A DNA stretch of 64,000 bases from the NCBI RefSeq assembly GCF_000428145.1, contig NZ_ATZJ01000005.1, positions 1-64,000 of the forward strand, in the 5' to 3' direction. This DNA is from Chitinilyticum litopenaei DSM 21440. GTDB lineage: Bacteria > Pseudomonadota > Gammaproteobacteria > Burkholderiales > Chitinibacteraceae. Both the position numbers and the translations under genes were made by a program. The notes beneath the pieces were generated by a model that worked only from the letters and a program-made list of their open reading frames with translations, was not told the origin of the DNA and ran no database searches. This document shows positions 17,356 to 25,913 of this stretch, one piece after another (the first letter of the stretch is position 1; each line of letters starts with the position of its first letter).

Positions 17356-18036
17356 TCACCAGGGCAATTCTTCGCCGTTATAGCGGTAAAAACGTCCGCT
17401 GTGCCCGTCATGCAAACCGGCGATGACGGCGCGCATGCCGCTGACGCTTTCTTCGGCGTCGATCAGCGCGGCGCTGCCGCCCATATCGGTGCGCACCCAG
17501 CCCGGATGCAGCAGAATCACCGGATGCCGGCCGTACAGGTCGACCGCCATGCTCTTGCCGATGGCATTGAGCGCTGCCTTGGATGCCCGGTAGGCATAGT
17601 CGCCACCGGAGCCGTTGTCGGCCATGCTGCCCATGAGGCTGGTGACATGCACAATGCGTGCCGCAGGCCGCAAGGCAGACAGCAGGGCCCTAGTGAGCTG
17701 GAGTGGCGCCAGGGCATTGATGGCCATGACCCGCATGAACTCGCCCGGGTCGAGATCGGACAATTGCTGATGTATGCCGCCGTAAACCCCGGCGTTGTTG
17801 ATCAGCAGATCGATACCCTCACCTGCCAATGCCTGCGGCAAGGCCGCGATGGCTGCGGGGTCGGCGACGTCCAGTGCGTACTGGCGCAAGTGCTCTGGAT
17901 GATCTTGCTGCAATTCGTCCAGCCAGGCATTGCCCTGACGGCGGGCGGCGATGACCCGCCAGCCCTCGCGCAGATACTGGCGGACAAACTCCAGACCCAG
18001 GCCGCGGCCAGCGCCGGTAATGAACACGGTTTGCAT
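17356..18036 (-). CDS. Short-chain dehydrogenase/reductase (SDR) family
   Basis: A 226-residue soluble oxidoreductase of the classical SDR length class. The N-terminus has the nucleotide-binding motif TGAGRGLGL. NNAG occurs at about residue 80, a catalytic-type Ser in VTSLMGSMAD, and the active-site YxxxK in YRASKAALN. Substrate cannot be deduced; similar short SDRs (C-factor/YciK-like) act in diverse NAD(P)-dependent reductions. It ends near 17356 and begins 17 bases after the helicase stop, so the two probably share a transcript. Confidence 0.9.
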   Translation of the reverse strand: MQTVFITGAGRGLGLEFVRQYLREGWRVIAARRQGNAWLDELQQDHPEHLRQYALDVADPAAIAALPQALAGEGIDLLINNAGVYGGIHQQLSDLDPGEFMRVMAINALAPLQLTRALLSALRPAARIVHVTSLMGSMADNGSGGDYAYRASKAALNAIGKSMAVDLYGRHPVILLHPGWVRTDMGGSAALIDAEESVSGMRAVIAGLHDGHSGRFYRYNGEELPW

Positions 18037-18053
18037 GTTTGTGCCCTTGTACG

Positions 18054-19829
18054 TCAGAAGCCGCGATTACCGCCGCCACGGTTGCCACCACCACGATTTC
18101 CGCCACCACCACCACCGCCACGATTGCGGCGCGGAGTGTCGCCAAAATACGCCCAGAGTGGCGTATTTTCATTGCTCAGCGGCTGTGCGTCGGGGTCACG
18201 GCGACGGGGATTGTCCTGCGCCGCTTTGGGCTTGCCCTGGCCCTGGCCCTGCGGCTGAGCCTGCGGCTTGCGCGGCTTTTGCTCACGCGGCTGGCCATTA
18301 CCGCCCCCCTGCCCCTGTCGGGGCTGACCGTTGCCAGCCTGACCCTCGCGGGCGCCTGGCTTGCGACGGCGGCGCTTGTTGCCGCCATTGCGCGGCGCCT
18401 GGCCATCCGCACCGGCATCACCGGCCTGCGGCAGGTCTGTGGCGGATGCTTCAGTACCGGCTGGCGGCACGGCATTGTCACTGACACCACTGCCACCCAT
18501 CAGGGCAGCGACCGGAGCAGCCTTGCGTGCACGCGGGGGGCGCTTCGGAACATCCTGTGCCGGCTGTTCCGCAGCCGGCGTAGCCGTCGCAGCGGACGGC
18601 TTGGCCCTGGCTGGTGCGCGCGGTGGCTTGGCCGCCCGCGGAGCACGAGGCTCGCGCGGTTCACGCGGCTTGCGCAGTGGTTCCGGCGCAACGCTGAGAT
18701 CGGCCTCGAAGCCTTCGAGCGTAAAGCGCGGCAGTTCGCGTTTCAGCAATTTTTCGATATCGGCAAGCAGCTTGAATTCATCAACGCACACCAGCGACAG
18801 CGCTTCACCTTCAGCACCAGCACGGCCGGTGCGACCGATACGGTGCACATAGTCTTCCGGCACATTCGGCAGTTCGAAATTGATCACATGCGGCAATTCG
18901 GTGATGTCGATGCCGCGCGCTGCGATGTCGGTAGCCACCAGCACCTGCAGTTCGCCGGACTTGAATTCGGAAAGCGCCTTGGTGCGCGCGTTCTGGCTCT
19001 TGTTGCCATGAATCGCCATCGCGGTGACGCCGGACTTGTTCAACTGTTCGGCAAGGCGGTTGGCGCCATGCTTGGTGCGGGTAAACACCAGCACCTGGTG
19101 CCAGTTGTTGTCCTGGATCAGCTTGGTGAGCAGCTCGCGCTTCTTGTCACGATCAACGATGTGGACACGCTGCGCGATCGTTTCGGCGGCGGCATTGCGG
19201 CGCGCCACTTCAATCAGGACAGGCTGGTTCAGGAGCTTGTCGGCAAGCGCCTTGATTTCATCGGAATAGGTGGCCGAGAACAGCAGGTTCTGGCGCTGGG
19301 GCGGCAGCAGGGCCAGCACCTTCTTGATGTCATGAATGAAGCCCATGTCGAGCATGCGATCGGCTTCATCAAGAACAAGGATTTCAATGCCGGACAAATC
19401 CAGCGTGCCCTGCTGGGCATGATCAAGCAGGCGGCCCGGCGTGGCCACCAGGATGTCGACGCGCTTTTGCAGCTTCTTGATCTGCGGATTGATGGCAACA
19501 CCGCCGAACATCACCATGGAGGGCAACTTCAGATGGGCGCCATAGGCCTGCACGGACTCTTCGACCTGTGCGGCCAGTTCGCGAGTCGGCGCGAGAATCA
19601 GCGCGCGGATCTTGCCATCCGCCCGGGGCGGGCGGGTATTGAGCAGCTGCAGCAGCGGCAGGACAAAACCGGCGGTCTTGCCGGTGCCCGTCTGGGCGCC
19701 GGCGAGAATGTCGCCACCGGCCAGCACGGAAGGAATAACCTGGGTTTGAATGGGGGTGGGCGTGGTATAGCCACGCTCCGTCACGGCACGGACGATTTCG
19801 TCCGACAGGCCGAGGGCGGCAAACGACAT
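18054..19829 (-). CDS. rhlE: DEAD-box ATP-dependent RNA helicase, RhlE type
   Basis: The start MSFAALGLSD at 19829 follows CGGAG at six bases. 591 residues. The helicase core (about 1-380) shows the Q motif (PTPIQTQVIP), Walker A AQTGTGKTA, PTRELA, DEAD in LVLDEADRML, SAT in LFSATYS, and motif VI HRIGRTGRAG. The C-terminal 200 residues are Pro/Ala/Arg-rich and end in a Gly-Arg-Asn tail with repeated RGGG units, an RNA-binding extension typical of RhlE-like proteins in this group. It unwinds RNA during ribosome assembly or cold adaptation. The simple-sequence tail explains long spurious frames on the other strand. Confidence 0.93.
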   Translation of the reverse strand: MSFAALGLSDEIVRAVTERGYTTPTPIQTQVIPSVLAGGDILAGAQTGTGKTAGFVLPLLQLLNTRPPRADGKIRALILAPTRELAAQVEESVQAYGAHLKLPSMVMFGGVAINPQIKKLQKRVDILVATPGRLLDHAQQGTLDLSGIEILVLDEADRMLDMGFIHDIKKVLALLPPQRQNLLFSATYSDEIKALADKLLNQPVLIEVARRNAAAETIAQRVHIVDRDKKRELLTKLIQDNNWHQVLVFTRTKHGANRLAEQLNKSGVTAMAIHGNKSQNARTKALSEFKSGELQVLVATDIAARGIDITELPHVINFELPNVPEDYVHRIGRTGRAGAEGEALSLVCVDEFKLLADIEKLLKRELPRFTLEGFEADLSVAPEPLRKPREPREPRAPRAAKPPRAPARAKPSAATATPAAEQPAQDVPKRPPRARKAAPVAALMGGSGVSDNAVPPAGTEASATDLPQAGDAGADGQAPRNGGNKRRRRKPGAREGQAGNGQPRQGQGGGNGQPREQKPRKPQAQPQGQGQGKPKAAQDNPRRRDPDAQPLSNENTPLWAYFGDTPRRNRGGGGGGGNRGGGNRGGGNRGF

Positions 19830-20048
19830 GCAAGCTCCGGAGTGCATCGTTGCATCTGCCAGCCACCGTCGGGAGACGGCACCAGTCTGCGGCAGCGCGA
19901 ATCAATCAAAGGGAATCGATTTTTCGTCACGCGCAGGACGCGCGCGGGTCATCAGACTGGAGGATGACACTCGCGCATTATAAGCACGCGTCCGGCAAAC
20001 ATGAAACCGAAATCTTGCCGGCCGGCACCATGGCAAGAACAGCGGCAA

Positions 20049-21122
20049 CTATCCCTGCCGCAGGGCGGACAGACGGTCCAGCTCATCAGCATGCAGCTCG
20101 GGGCACACGCGCAGCCCTGTTTGCGCACTCGCCAGTGCCGCCTCCAGAATCGCCATCACCGCAACGCCTTCCAGCGCACTGACCGGATTGACGCCCTGCT
20201 GGCGGATCGCCGCAGCCACCGCTGCGTAATAGGCCGGATAATCACCGGCAGGCAGATCAATACCCCCCTCCCGCATCACGCCATCCGCAAAGAGCTGATT
20301 AGGGTTTGGGTCAATACCCCACTCCGCCACCCCGGGCCGCAGGCCGGCCTTCAGCTGGGCCTCCTGCTCGTCCAGCCCGTACTTGATCCAGCTGCCACGC
20401 GTGCCATGCACGGCAAAGCGCGGCACACCACCACTGACCAGCATGGACGCATGCAGCAAGACCGCCAGGTCGGGATAGTGCAGCTCGACATGCGCCCAGT
20501 CCGGACTCAAGCCGCCCGAGCGGCAGGTACGAATGTCGGCACTGACGGCGGCAGGCACGCCAAAGAGGCAGAGTGCCTGATCAATCAGGTGCGGCCCGAG
20601 GTCATGCCAGAGCCCGGCCCCGGGACCATCGCCTTCGCGCCAGCGCGCCTGCACTTGCGGACGAAAACGGTTGAACTGGCTATCAAACTGCACAATCTTG
20701 CCGAGCTGGCCGCTATGCAGCAACGCCTGCAAGCCAAGAAAATCGGCATCCCAGCGCCGGTTCTGGAACACCGACAGCAGCCGGCCGGCCGATTCGGCCA
20801 GTTGGGCCAGCGCCCGTGCTTCGGCCAGCGTCACGGCAAAGGGCTTGTCGATCACCACGTGCTTGCCGGCCCTGAGTGCGGCTTCGGCCATCGGTGCATG
20901 CAGATGATTGGGGGTGGCGATGACAACCAGTTCCAGCCCGGGATCGGCCAGCACCGCCTCCAGCGTACTCACAACCCGTGCCTGTGGGCAGACTGCGGCA
21001 AGCTCGTCGTGCCTGCTGCTGAGAATGGTGTCGACCGCCAGTGCAGGACAAGCCTGCAACAAGGGCAAATGAAAGGTACGGCCAGCGTAGCCAAAGCCCA
21101 GCAGGGCAGTCCTGATTGGCAT
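20049..21122 (-). CDS. Gfo/Idh/MocA-family NAD(P)-dependent oxidoreductase
   Basis: A 357-residue protein. The N-terminal Rossmann fold has GFGYAGRTFHLP and later VVIATPNHLHAPMAEAAL and GKHVVIDKPFAVTLAEA, the DKP being the family's usual EKP/DKP motif. The C-terminal domain carries LWHDLGPHLIDQAL with the catalytic-type Asp/His. E. coli YdgJ is the closest relative I recall. The substrate is unknown, probably a sugar or cyclitol. GGAGTG lies before the ATG. It is transcribed away from the LexA-like gene and shares its upstream region. Confidence 0.9.
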   Translation of the reverse strand: MPIRTALLGFGYAGRTFHLPLLQACPALAVDTILSSRHDELAAVCPQARVVSTLEAVLADPGLELVVIATPNHLHAPMAEAALRAGKHVVIDKPFAVTLAEARALAQLAESAGRLLSVFQNRRWDADFLGLQALLHSGQLGKIVQFDSQFNRFRPQVQARWREGDGPGAGLWHDLGPHLIDQALCLFGVPAAVSADIRTCRSGGLSPDWAHVELHYPDLAVLLHASMLVSGGVPRFAVHGTRGSWIKYGLDEQEAQLKAGLRPGVAEWGIDPNPNQLFADGVMREGGIDLPAGDYPAYYAAVAAAIRQQGVNPVSALEGVAVMAILEAALASAQTGLRVCPELHADELDRLSALRQG

Positions 21123-21207
21123 GATTCACTCCGGTGCGCAGTAAGGGGTGCGCCTGCATGGCACTATGCCCGATTTGGCGCCAGGCTTCACTGCCGGCAA
21201 GGATGGA

Positions 21208-21256
21208 TTGACAAGCGAACGGACGTTCACTACGCTAAACGGCGAACGGTCGTTCT
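21208..21256 (+). promoter_or_regulatory. Promoter with two LexA-type GAAC-N4-GTTC operators
   Basis: TTGACA (21208-21213) with a weak -10 TACGCT 17 bases downstream. The palindrome CGAACGGACGTTC (21216-21228) lies in the spacer, and a second, CGAACGGTCGTTC (21243-21255), lies just downstream; the centres are 27 bases apart. Both fit the Gram-positive style SOS box (CGAAC-N4-GTTC), not the CTGT-N8-ACAG box usual in betaproteobacteria. The LexA-like gene starts about 200 bases downstream, so autorepression is likely. Confidence 0.65.
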
Positions 21257-21451
21257 GCAAATCACTGGCCTGCCGGCAAACTGCGGCGGCCCAGTCACTG
21301 ACGCCGGCTGGCCATTCAGCAACCGACGTTCAGCCACTGCCTTGCCCGCAGCGCTGGCCTGGCGCGGCAAGCCTGATTGGCCAACGGACATGGTGCAGCC
21401 GAAACACTGTTCAAGCATCCCTTGCAACCTTCTAGCCAGCCGGACTTCGCC

Positions 21452-22039
21452 ATGGGCAACCCGAACCGCGACCACGAATACCTAGCCAAGCTGCAGGACT
21501 ATTTTGCCAGCTACCGCAGCCTGCCCTCCTACGCCGTTATCGGCGAGCTGCTCGGCATGGCGTCAAAATCCGCCGTCTCCGCGCTCGTCAAGCGCCTGAC
21601 GCTGGCCGGCTTTGTCGAAATGAGCCCGGACAAGCGCCTGGCGCCAACCAAGCGCTTCTTCGAGCGTGAAATCGCCGATTTCAATGTGCCGGCAGGCCTG
21701 CCTGCGGCCGCCAACGACGCAATGAGCGACTCGCTGTCGGTTGACGAATTCCTGATCCCCCGCCCTTCCACCTCGCTGCTGGTGCGCATCAAGGGCGACT
21801 CGATGATGGACGCCGGAATTTTCGACGGCGACATTGCGGTCATCGAAAAACGGCATGCCGCCAATCTGGGCGATTTCGTACTGGCAATTGTCGACAACGA
21901 ATACACCCTCAAGGAACTCGGTCGCGACAAGCAGGGCTATGTGCTGCTGCCGCACAATCGCGACTACCAGCCCATCCGCGCCGAGCAAAGCCTGGAAATC
22001 TTTGGCGTGATGACGGGATTGATCCGCAAATACCGTTAG
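21452..22039 (+). CDS. LexA-like S24 family transcriptional repressor
   Basis: 195 residues from MGNPNRDHEYLAKLQDYF. The N-terminal winged helix (about 1-65, with KSAVSALVKRLTLAGFVEM) binds DNA. A linker then contains the Ala-Gly bond PAGLPA (about residue 83), where LexA-type self-cleavage occurs. The C-terminal peptidase domain has the Ser of GDSMMDAGIFDGD and the Lys of YTLKELG, the LexA Ser-Lys dyad. This type is a LexA paralogue seen in many betaproteobacteria; whether it controls the SOS response or a small regulon is not evident. The gene probably represses itself through the operators at 21208-21256. No imuAB/dnaE2 cassette is adjacent. Confidence 0.9.
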   Translation: MGNPNRDHEYLAKLQDYFASYRSLPSYAVIGELLGMASKSAVSALVKRLTLAGFVEMSPDKRLAPTKRFFEREIADFNVPAGLPAAANDAMSDSLSVDEFLIPRPSTSLLVRIKGDSMMDAGIFDGDIAVIEKRHAANLGDFVLAIVDNEYTLKELGRDKQGYVLLPHNRDYQPIRAEQSLEIFGVMTGLIRKYR

Positions 22040-22294
22040 CCACTGTTGATGCTTGATTGCTGTTTACGCAGCCGCGCCAGCTTGCCGCGGCCCGAAACCA
22101 AGCTCAAGCAAGTGCGGGTACTTGCGAGCATTGGTGACAAAACATCCGGCAAGAAGGTAAAAGCCAGTCCATGCAGGCGTGGCGAGTCTGCCGATTTTCT
22201 AGCGGCACGATAAAAAGCTTGCAGGCGGGAATGAAACACCGTATAGTCCGGCCTCTCGATTGCTGGCGGCAACGCCGGAAATCGAAAAGGCAGC

Positions 22295-22371
22295 GCACCC
22301 GTAGCTCAGTTGGATAGAGTATCTGGCTACGAACCAGAGGGTCGGGCGTTCGAATCGCTCCGGGTGCGCCA
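22295..22371 (+). tRNA. tRNA-Arg (anticodon ACG)
   Basis: The acceptor arm GCACCCG pairs with CGGGTGC, the D arm is GCTCAGTTGGATAGAGT, the anticodon loop is CTACGAA (anticodon ACG, read as ICG), and the T arm is GTTCGAATC. The CCA end is encoded (22369-22371). 77 bases. Confidence 0.97.
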
Positions 22372-22382
22372 GCCAGCTCCAG

Positions 22383-22458
22383 GTCCCCATCGTCTAGAGG
22401 CCTAGGACACCGCCCTTTCACGGCGATAACCGGGGTTCGAATCCCCGTGGGGACGCCA
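22383..22458 (+). tRNA. tRNA-Glu (anticodon TTC)
   Basis: The acceptor arm GTCCCCA pairs with TGGGGAC, the anticodon loop is CTTTCAC (anticodon TTC), the T loop is GGTTCGAATCC, and CCA is encoded (22456-22458). It lies 11 bases after tRNA-Arg, so the two are processed from one transcript. Confidence 0.97.
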
Positions 22459-22478
22459 GCTCAGGCTGGCATGAAAAC

Positions 22479-22501
22479 AACCGGCGCAAGCCGGTTTTTT
22501 T
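22479..22501 (+). terminator. Rho-independent terminator of the tRNA operon
   Basis: The stem AACCGGC / GCCGGTT with a GCAA loop is followed by a run of T, directly downstream of tRNA-Glu. Confidence 0.9.
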
Positions 22502-22683
22502 ACGCCCCTTGCTCGAGGAAACACAAGAGCGGCAAGGAAGAGTGTTACGTTTCCGGATGCCTTCTCCGCGCCAGACCGACGCGCCCCTTCTAGCCGTTTC
22601 GGTACAGAAGCCAGTCTCGTCTTTATTCGGGCCAAGCTGCTGCAGAACAAGCCAAAAGCCTATCGCAATCGGCTGCACATGCA

Positions 22684-23076
22684 CTACTCGCGCGACTGTG
22701 GCCAGTCCAGCGCATGTGCCACGAGCGTCTCCAGTGAAACCAGATTCAGCAGCTGCTCATCGGTCGCTGCCAGATACAGGGGCGGCGCCACGCCAGCCTG
22801 CAGCGCCTCAACCCAGCGCAAGGCGCACAGGCACCAGCGCTGGCCGGCGCGCAGCCCCGGAAAACCAAACTCGGGACGCGGCGTACTCAGATCGTTGCCT
22901 CGGCTGCGGGAAAAAGCCAGAAACGCATCGCTCAACTCAACGCATACCGTATGCTGGCCCGGATCATCGGCCAGACTGCGACAACAGCCATCACGCAGAT
23001 AGCCCGTCAAGGGCGACATGCTGCAGGGCTCAAGCGGCTCGCCCAGCACATTCAAAGCTTCTTTCATCCCATTCAT
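22684..23076 (-). CDS. DUF2237 family protein
   Basis: 130 residues from MNGMKEALNVLG; an AAGG sequence precedes this ATG. The whole length matches the family pattern: NVLGEPLEPCS, TGYLRDGCCRS, AFLAFSRSRGNDLSTP, and PGLRAGQRWCLCALRW. Several conserved Cys (PCS, GCC, CLC) suggest metal or redox chemistry. The function of DUF2237 is not known. Neighbours on the same strand are a membrane-anchored aspartic protease-like gene and the MBL-fold gene, with gaps of 69 and 206 bases, so joint transcription is possible. Confidence 0.9.
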   Translation of the reverse strand: MNGMKEALNVLGEPLEPCSMSPLTGYLRDGCCRSLADDPGQHTVCVELSDAFLAFSRSRGNDLSTPRPEFGFPGLRAGQRWCLCALRWVEALQAGVAPPLYLAATDEQLLNLVSLETLVAHALDWPQSRE

Positions 23077-23145
23077 CCAGCCTTCCCTCTTGGTTGTTGG
23101 CAAAACGGCCTCAGCCGCACGCGATTGATGCGTCAGCAAGCCGAC

Positions 23146-23625
23146 TCAGGAACGCGGGCGCAGAATCATCGTGCCATCGCGCAGCAGTACATCAAAGCGG
23201 TTCAGCACATTCATGCCCAGCAAGGCTTCGGCGCCCAGCTGCGGCACCACCACCGCACGCACTTGCTGCAGGGTAAACGGTGGCACATCAAGCTGAGGCA
23301 GCACGGTTTCATAACCCTCGACCACACCGTTGGCGGTCTGGCTGCGCACCCGCGCACCGCGCGGCAAGCCAAGGCGCTCGGCCATGGCCTGATCCAGCGT
23401 TACCGTAGTGGCGCCGGTATCGAGCAAAAACGGCAGCACCTGCCCGCCCACCTGACCGCGCACGCGATAATGACCATCGGCGGCGCGCGGGATTTGCAAT
23501 TCGCCGGCGCCTGACACGGTTGTGGCAGGAGCCTGGCGCTCGGTGAGGAAATCGCCAAAAAACCAGTAGCCGCCACCCAGAATGGCCAGCCACAGCAGAA
23601 TCAACACCGGGGTGGAACGCGTCAC
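23146..23625 (-). CDS. Membrane-anchored retropepsin-like aspartic protease
   Basis: The start is taken as GTG at 23625, because GGAG lies five bases before it and the product then begins directly with a membrane segment (TPVLILLWLAILGGGYWFF). 159 residues. The periplasmic part has the retropepsin-like motif LLDTGATTVTLD (about residue 67), the flap-like VEGYETVLPQL, and the end LLGMNVLNRFDVLLRDGTMIL. This is the TIGR02281-type clan AA family, which acts as a single-domain dimer. Substrates are not known. An upstream ATG (23682) would add 19 residues that look unlike the family. Confidence 0.88.
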   Translation of the reverse strand: MTRSTPVLILLWLAILGGGYWFFGDFLTERQAPATTVSGAGELQIPRAADGHYRVRGQVGGQVLPFLLDTGATTVTLDQAMAERLGLPRGARVRSQTANGVVEGYETVLPQLDVPPFTLQQVRAVVVPQLGAEALLGMNVLNRFDVLLRDGTMILRPRS

Positions 23626-23831
23626 GATTACTCCATCAAACAGGCTGTTGAAAAACCGCCTGCGGCCCGTTTTTCTCGGCAAAGCCGGGAAAAATGCATG
23701 AAAACAAAAATACGTCCTTGATGCTTCAGAGGGATTTGCGCCGGGCTTTGCCTGGTGCCTGGTGTCGGCCGAAAATCTGATCGTTCAATACCCTTCCAAT
23801 GTATTGACATGCAAACCACAGCCAGCATGAG

Positions 23832-24626
23832 CTACCGGGCAATACCCTCAGAAAAAAGGCGCATGCCATCATAAGCAGGCACCACCCCCGCCGGCAGTCG
23901 CGCCGACAGGGCATGATATTCAAGCTCGTGCGTCATATGAATGAGCACGGTACGCCGCGCACCGATGCGCGCAGCCCAGTCCAGAGACTCGGCCACACTC
24001 AGATGGGTCGGATGCGGCGTATCGCGCAGGCAATCCAGCATCAGCACGTCCAGCCCCTGCAGCAGCGCAAGACTGCCATCCGGAATGGCGGAGACATCGG
24101 TGAGGTAGGCGACATCCCCCACGCGCCACCCCAGAATCGGCCACTTGCCATGCGTCAGCGATATCGGCTGCACCGTTACGCCGGCAATAGTCAGCGCAGC
24201 CTCATGCACCTCGTGCAGCGTCAGTACCGGCTTGTCCCAGTAAGCGTTCGGCGGCAGGATGGTGTAGGGAAAGCGCTCGCGAATGTGCGTCAGCATCAGC
24301 CGGTTGCCGTACACCGGCAAGGCCGCTTTCTGCAGCCAGCAAAAGGCGCGCAGATCGTCGATGCCGTTGATGTGATCCGCGTGCGGGTGCGTGTAGAGCA
24401 CGGCATCGACGTGCAGCAGCTTTTCCCGCAGCGCCTGCTGGCGCAAGTCCGGGCCGGTATCGATCAGGAAGATCTTGCCGCCCGCGCGCAGCACGGCCGA
24501 GGCGCGCGTGCGCACATTGCGCGGATCAGTGGACGTGCAGGTCGGGCAGGTGCAGCCAAGCGCAGGTGTGCCGCCGCTCGAGCCCACACCCAGCAGCAGC
24601 ACCTCGACGGACAGGGCGGCTGCCAT
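23832..24626 (-). CDS. MBL-fold metallohydrolase (PhnP/RNase Z-like)
   Basis: 264 residues. The metal-binding signature THPHADHINGIDDLR (about residues 79-93) is the HxHxDH motif of metallo-beta-lactamase-fold hydrolases. Further ligands are likely the His in LTHGKW, the Asp in YLTDVS and the His in LIHMTH. The N-terminal GSSGGTPALGCTCPTC holds Cys residues typical of the PhnP-like group, which cleave cyclic phosphates or related phosphodiesters. The gene starts one base after the TatD stop, so it is cotranscribed with TatD; a nucleic acid or nucleotide substrate is plausible. Confidence 0.9.
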   Translation of the reverse strand: MAAALSVEVLLLGVGSSGGTPALGCTCPTCTSTDPRNVRTRASAVLRAGGKIFLIDTGPDLRQQALREKLLHVDAVLYTHPHADHINGIDDLRAFCWLQKAALPVYGNRLMLTHIRERFPYTILPPNAYWDKPVLTLHEVHEAALTIAGVTVQPISLTHGKWPILGWRVGDVAYLTDVSAIPDGSLALLQGLDVLMLDCLRDTPHPTHLSVAESLDWAARIGARRTVLIHMTHELEYHALSARLPAGVVPAYDGMRLFSEGIAR

Positions 24627-24627
24627 C

Positions 24628-25413
24628 TCAGGCCGCCCTTGCCTTGGCGAACAGGCGGAAGAAATTCGCCGTCGTCACTTCGGCCACCTCCTCTACGCTG
24701 ACGCCCTTCAGCTCGGCGATGAATTCGCCGACATGGCGCACCCAGGCCGGGCGGTTGAGCTTGCCGCGATGCGGCACCGGCGCCAGATAGGGGCTGTCGG
24801 TCTCGATCAGCATGCGCTCCAGCGGCACATGGCGCGCGACGTCCTGCAGCTCGGTCGCCTTCTTGAAGGTAACGATGCCCGAGAAGGAAATGTAGAAGCC
24901 CTCGGCCATCGCCGCATCGGCCACGGCGGCGCTCTCGGTGAAGCAGTGCATGACGCCGCCGGTCTCCACCGCCCTTTCCTCGCGCATGATGGCCAGTGTG
25001 TCCTCGCTGGCCGAGCGCGTGTGGATGATCAGCGGCAGGCCAGTTTCGCGCGCGGCGCGGATGTGCGTGCGAAAACGCTCGCGCTGCCACTCCATGTCGG
25101 CAATGCTGCGCCCTTCCAGCCGGTAGTAATCGAGTCCGGTTTCGCCAATGGCGATGACCCTGGGGTGTGCGGCCTCGCGCACCAGCAGTTCGACCGAAGG
25201 CTCGGGGGTATCTTCATAATCGGGATGCACGCCGACGGAGGCGAACAGATTGGCGTGGGCTTCGGCCAGCGCCAGCACCGACGGGTATTCGGGCAGGTTC
25301 ACCGCCACGCACAGCGCGTGGCTGACCTGCGCGGCCTGCATGTCGGCCAGCTGCTGCGGCAGGTCTTTCACCAGCTCGTCAAAATTCAGATGGCAATGCG
25401 AATCAACAAACAT
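24628..25413 (-). CDS. TatD-family metal-dependent hydrolase/DNase
   Basis: 261 residues from MFVDSHCHLNFD; the longer frame upstream lacks homology. Metal-binding residues are visible in DSHCHL (N-terminus), GETGLDYY, IIHTR, HCFTE and ETDSPYLAP, the standard TatD set. TatD proteins are 3'-5' exonucleases involved in DNA repair and turnover. It sits between a PilZ gene and an MBL-fold gene, an order common in beta- and gammaproteobacteria (tmk-holB-pilZ-tatD). Confidence 0.95.
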   Translation of the reverse strand: MFVDSHCHLNFDELVKDLPQQLADMQAAQVSHALCVAVNLPEYPSVLALAEAHANLFASVGVHPDYEDTPEPSVELLVREAAHPRVIAIGETGLDYYRLEGRSIADMEWQRERFRTHIRAARETGLPLIIHTRSASEDTLAIMREERAVETGGVMHCFTESAAVADAAMAEGFYISFSGIVTFKKATELQDVARHVPLERMLIETDSPYLAPVPHRGKLNRPAWVRHVGEFIAELKGVSVEEVAEVTTANFFRLFAKARAA

Positions 25414-25475
25414 GTTTATCCAAGCAAGAAAAAGGCCGCACCGGGCGGCCTGTAGCAAAACTGGCGCAAGCCAGC

Positions 25476-25841
25476 CTACATCGTGTGCGTCGTGCGGCCG
25501 GAGTTGAGATAACCGCCAAGCAGGTTTTCAATCTTCACCCGCGCCTGGCCGCCCGCTTCGTTGTTGGAGAACTGCACGCCGATACCCTGCTGGTGATTGT
25601 TGTGCGCGCCCTGCGGGGTAATCCACACCACATGGCCGGAAACGGCGATCTTGGCCGGATCATCCAGCAGCGAGAGCAGCATGAAGACCTCGTCGCCAAG
25701 GTTGTAGCTCTTGTTGGTCGGAATGAAGATGCCGCCGCCTTTCACAAAGGGCATGTAGGACGCGTACAGCGCGGCCTTTTCCTTGATGTTCAGCGACAGG
25801 ACACCGGGCCGGGTCACCGGCTGACGGGTGGGTTCACTCAT
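25476..25841 (-). CDS. pilZ: PilZ-domain protein (type IV pilus assembly type)
   Basis: 121 residues, the length of the original PilZ. The sequence GVLSLNIKEKAALYASYMPFVKGGGIFIPT followed by YNLGDEVFMLLSLLDDP and the end GIGVQFSN match the non-c-di-GMP-binding PilZ subgroup, which lacks the full RxxxR/DxSxxG set. PilZ interacts with the extension ATPase PilB and with FimX in relatives. The location next to holB and tmk is the classical one. Confidence 0.92.
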   Translation of the reverse strand: MSEPTRQPVTRPGVLSLNIKEKAALYASYMPFVKGGGIFIPTNKSYNLGDEVFMLLSLLDDPAKIAVSGHVVWITPQGAHNNHQQGIGVQFSNNEAGGQARVKIENLLGGYLNSGRTTHTM

Positions 25842-25913
25842 AGATTTTTTCTCTCAGCACCACAGGCCCCATCCGGGCCTGTCACCTCTGTTGCGGCCAA
25901 ACCGGCAAGGAAG

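Noticed and set aside
23628..23828. 66-residue minus-strand frame between the aspartic protease and MBL genes
   Set aside because: Its wording (GGFSTACL-type end) resembles spurious frames from repeat or insertion-sequence margins; no start signal.
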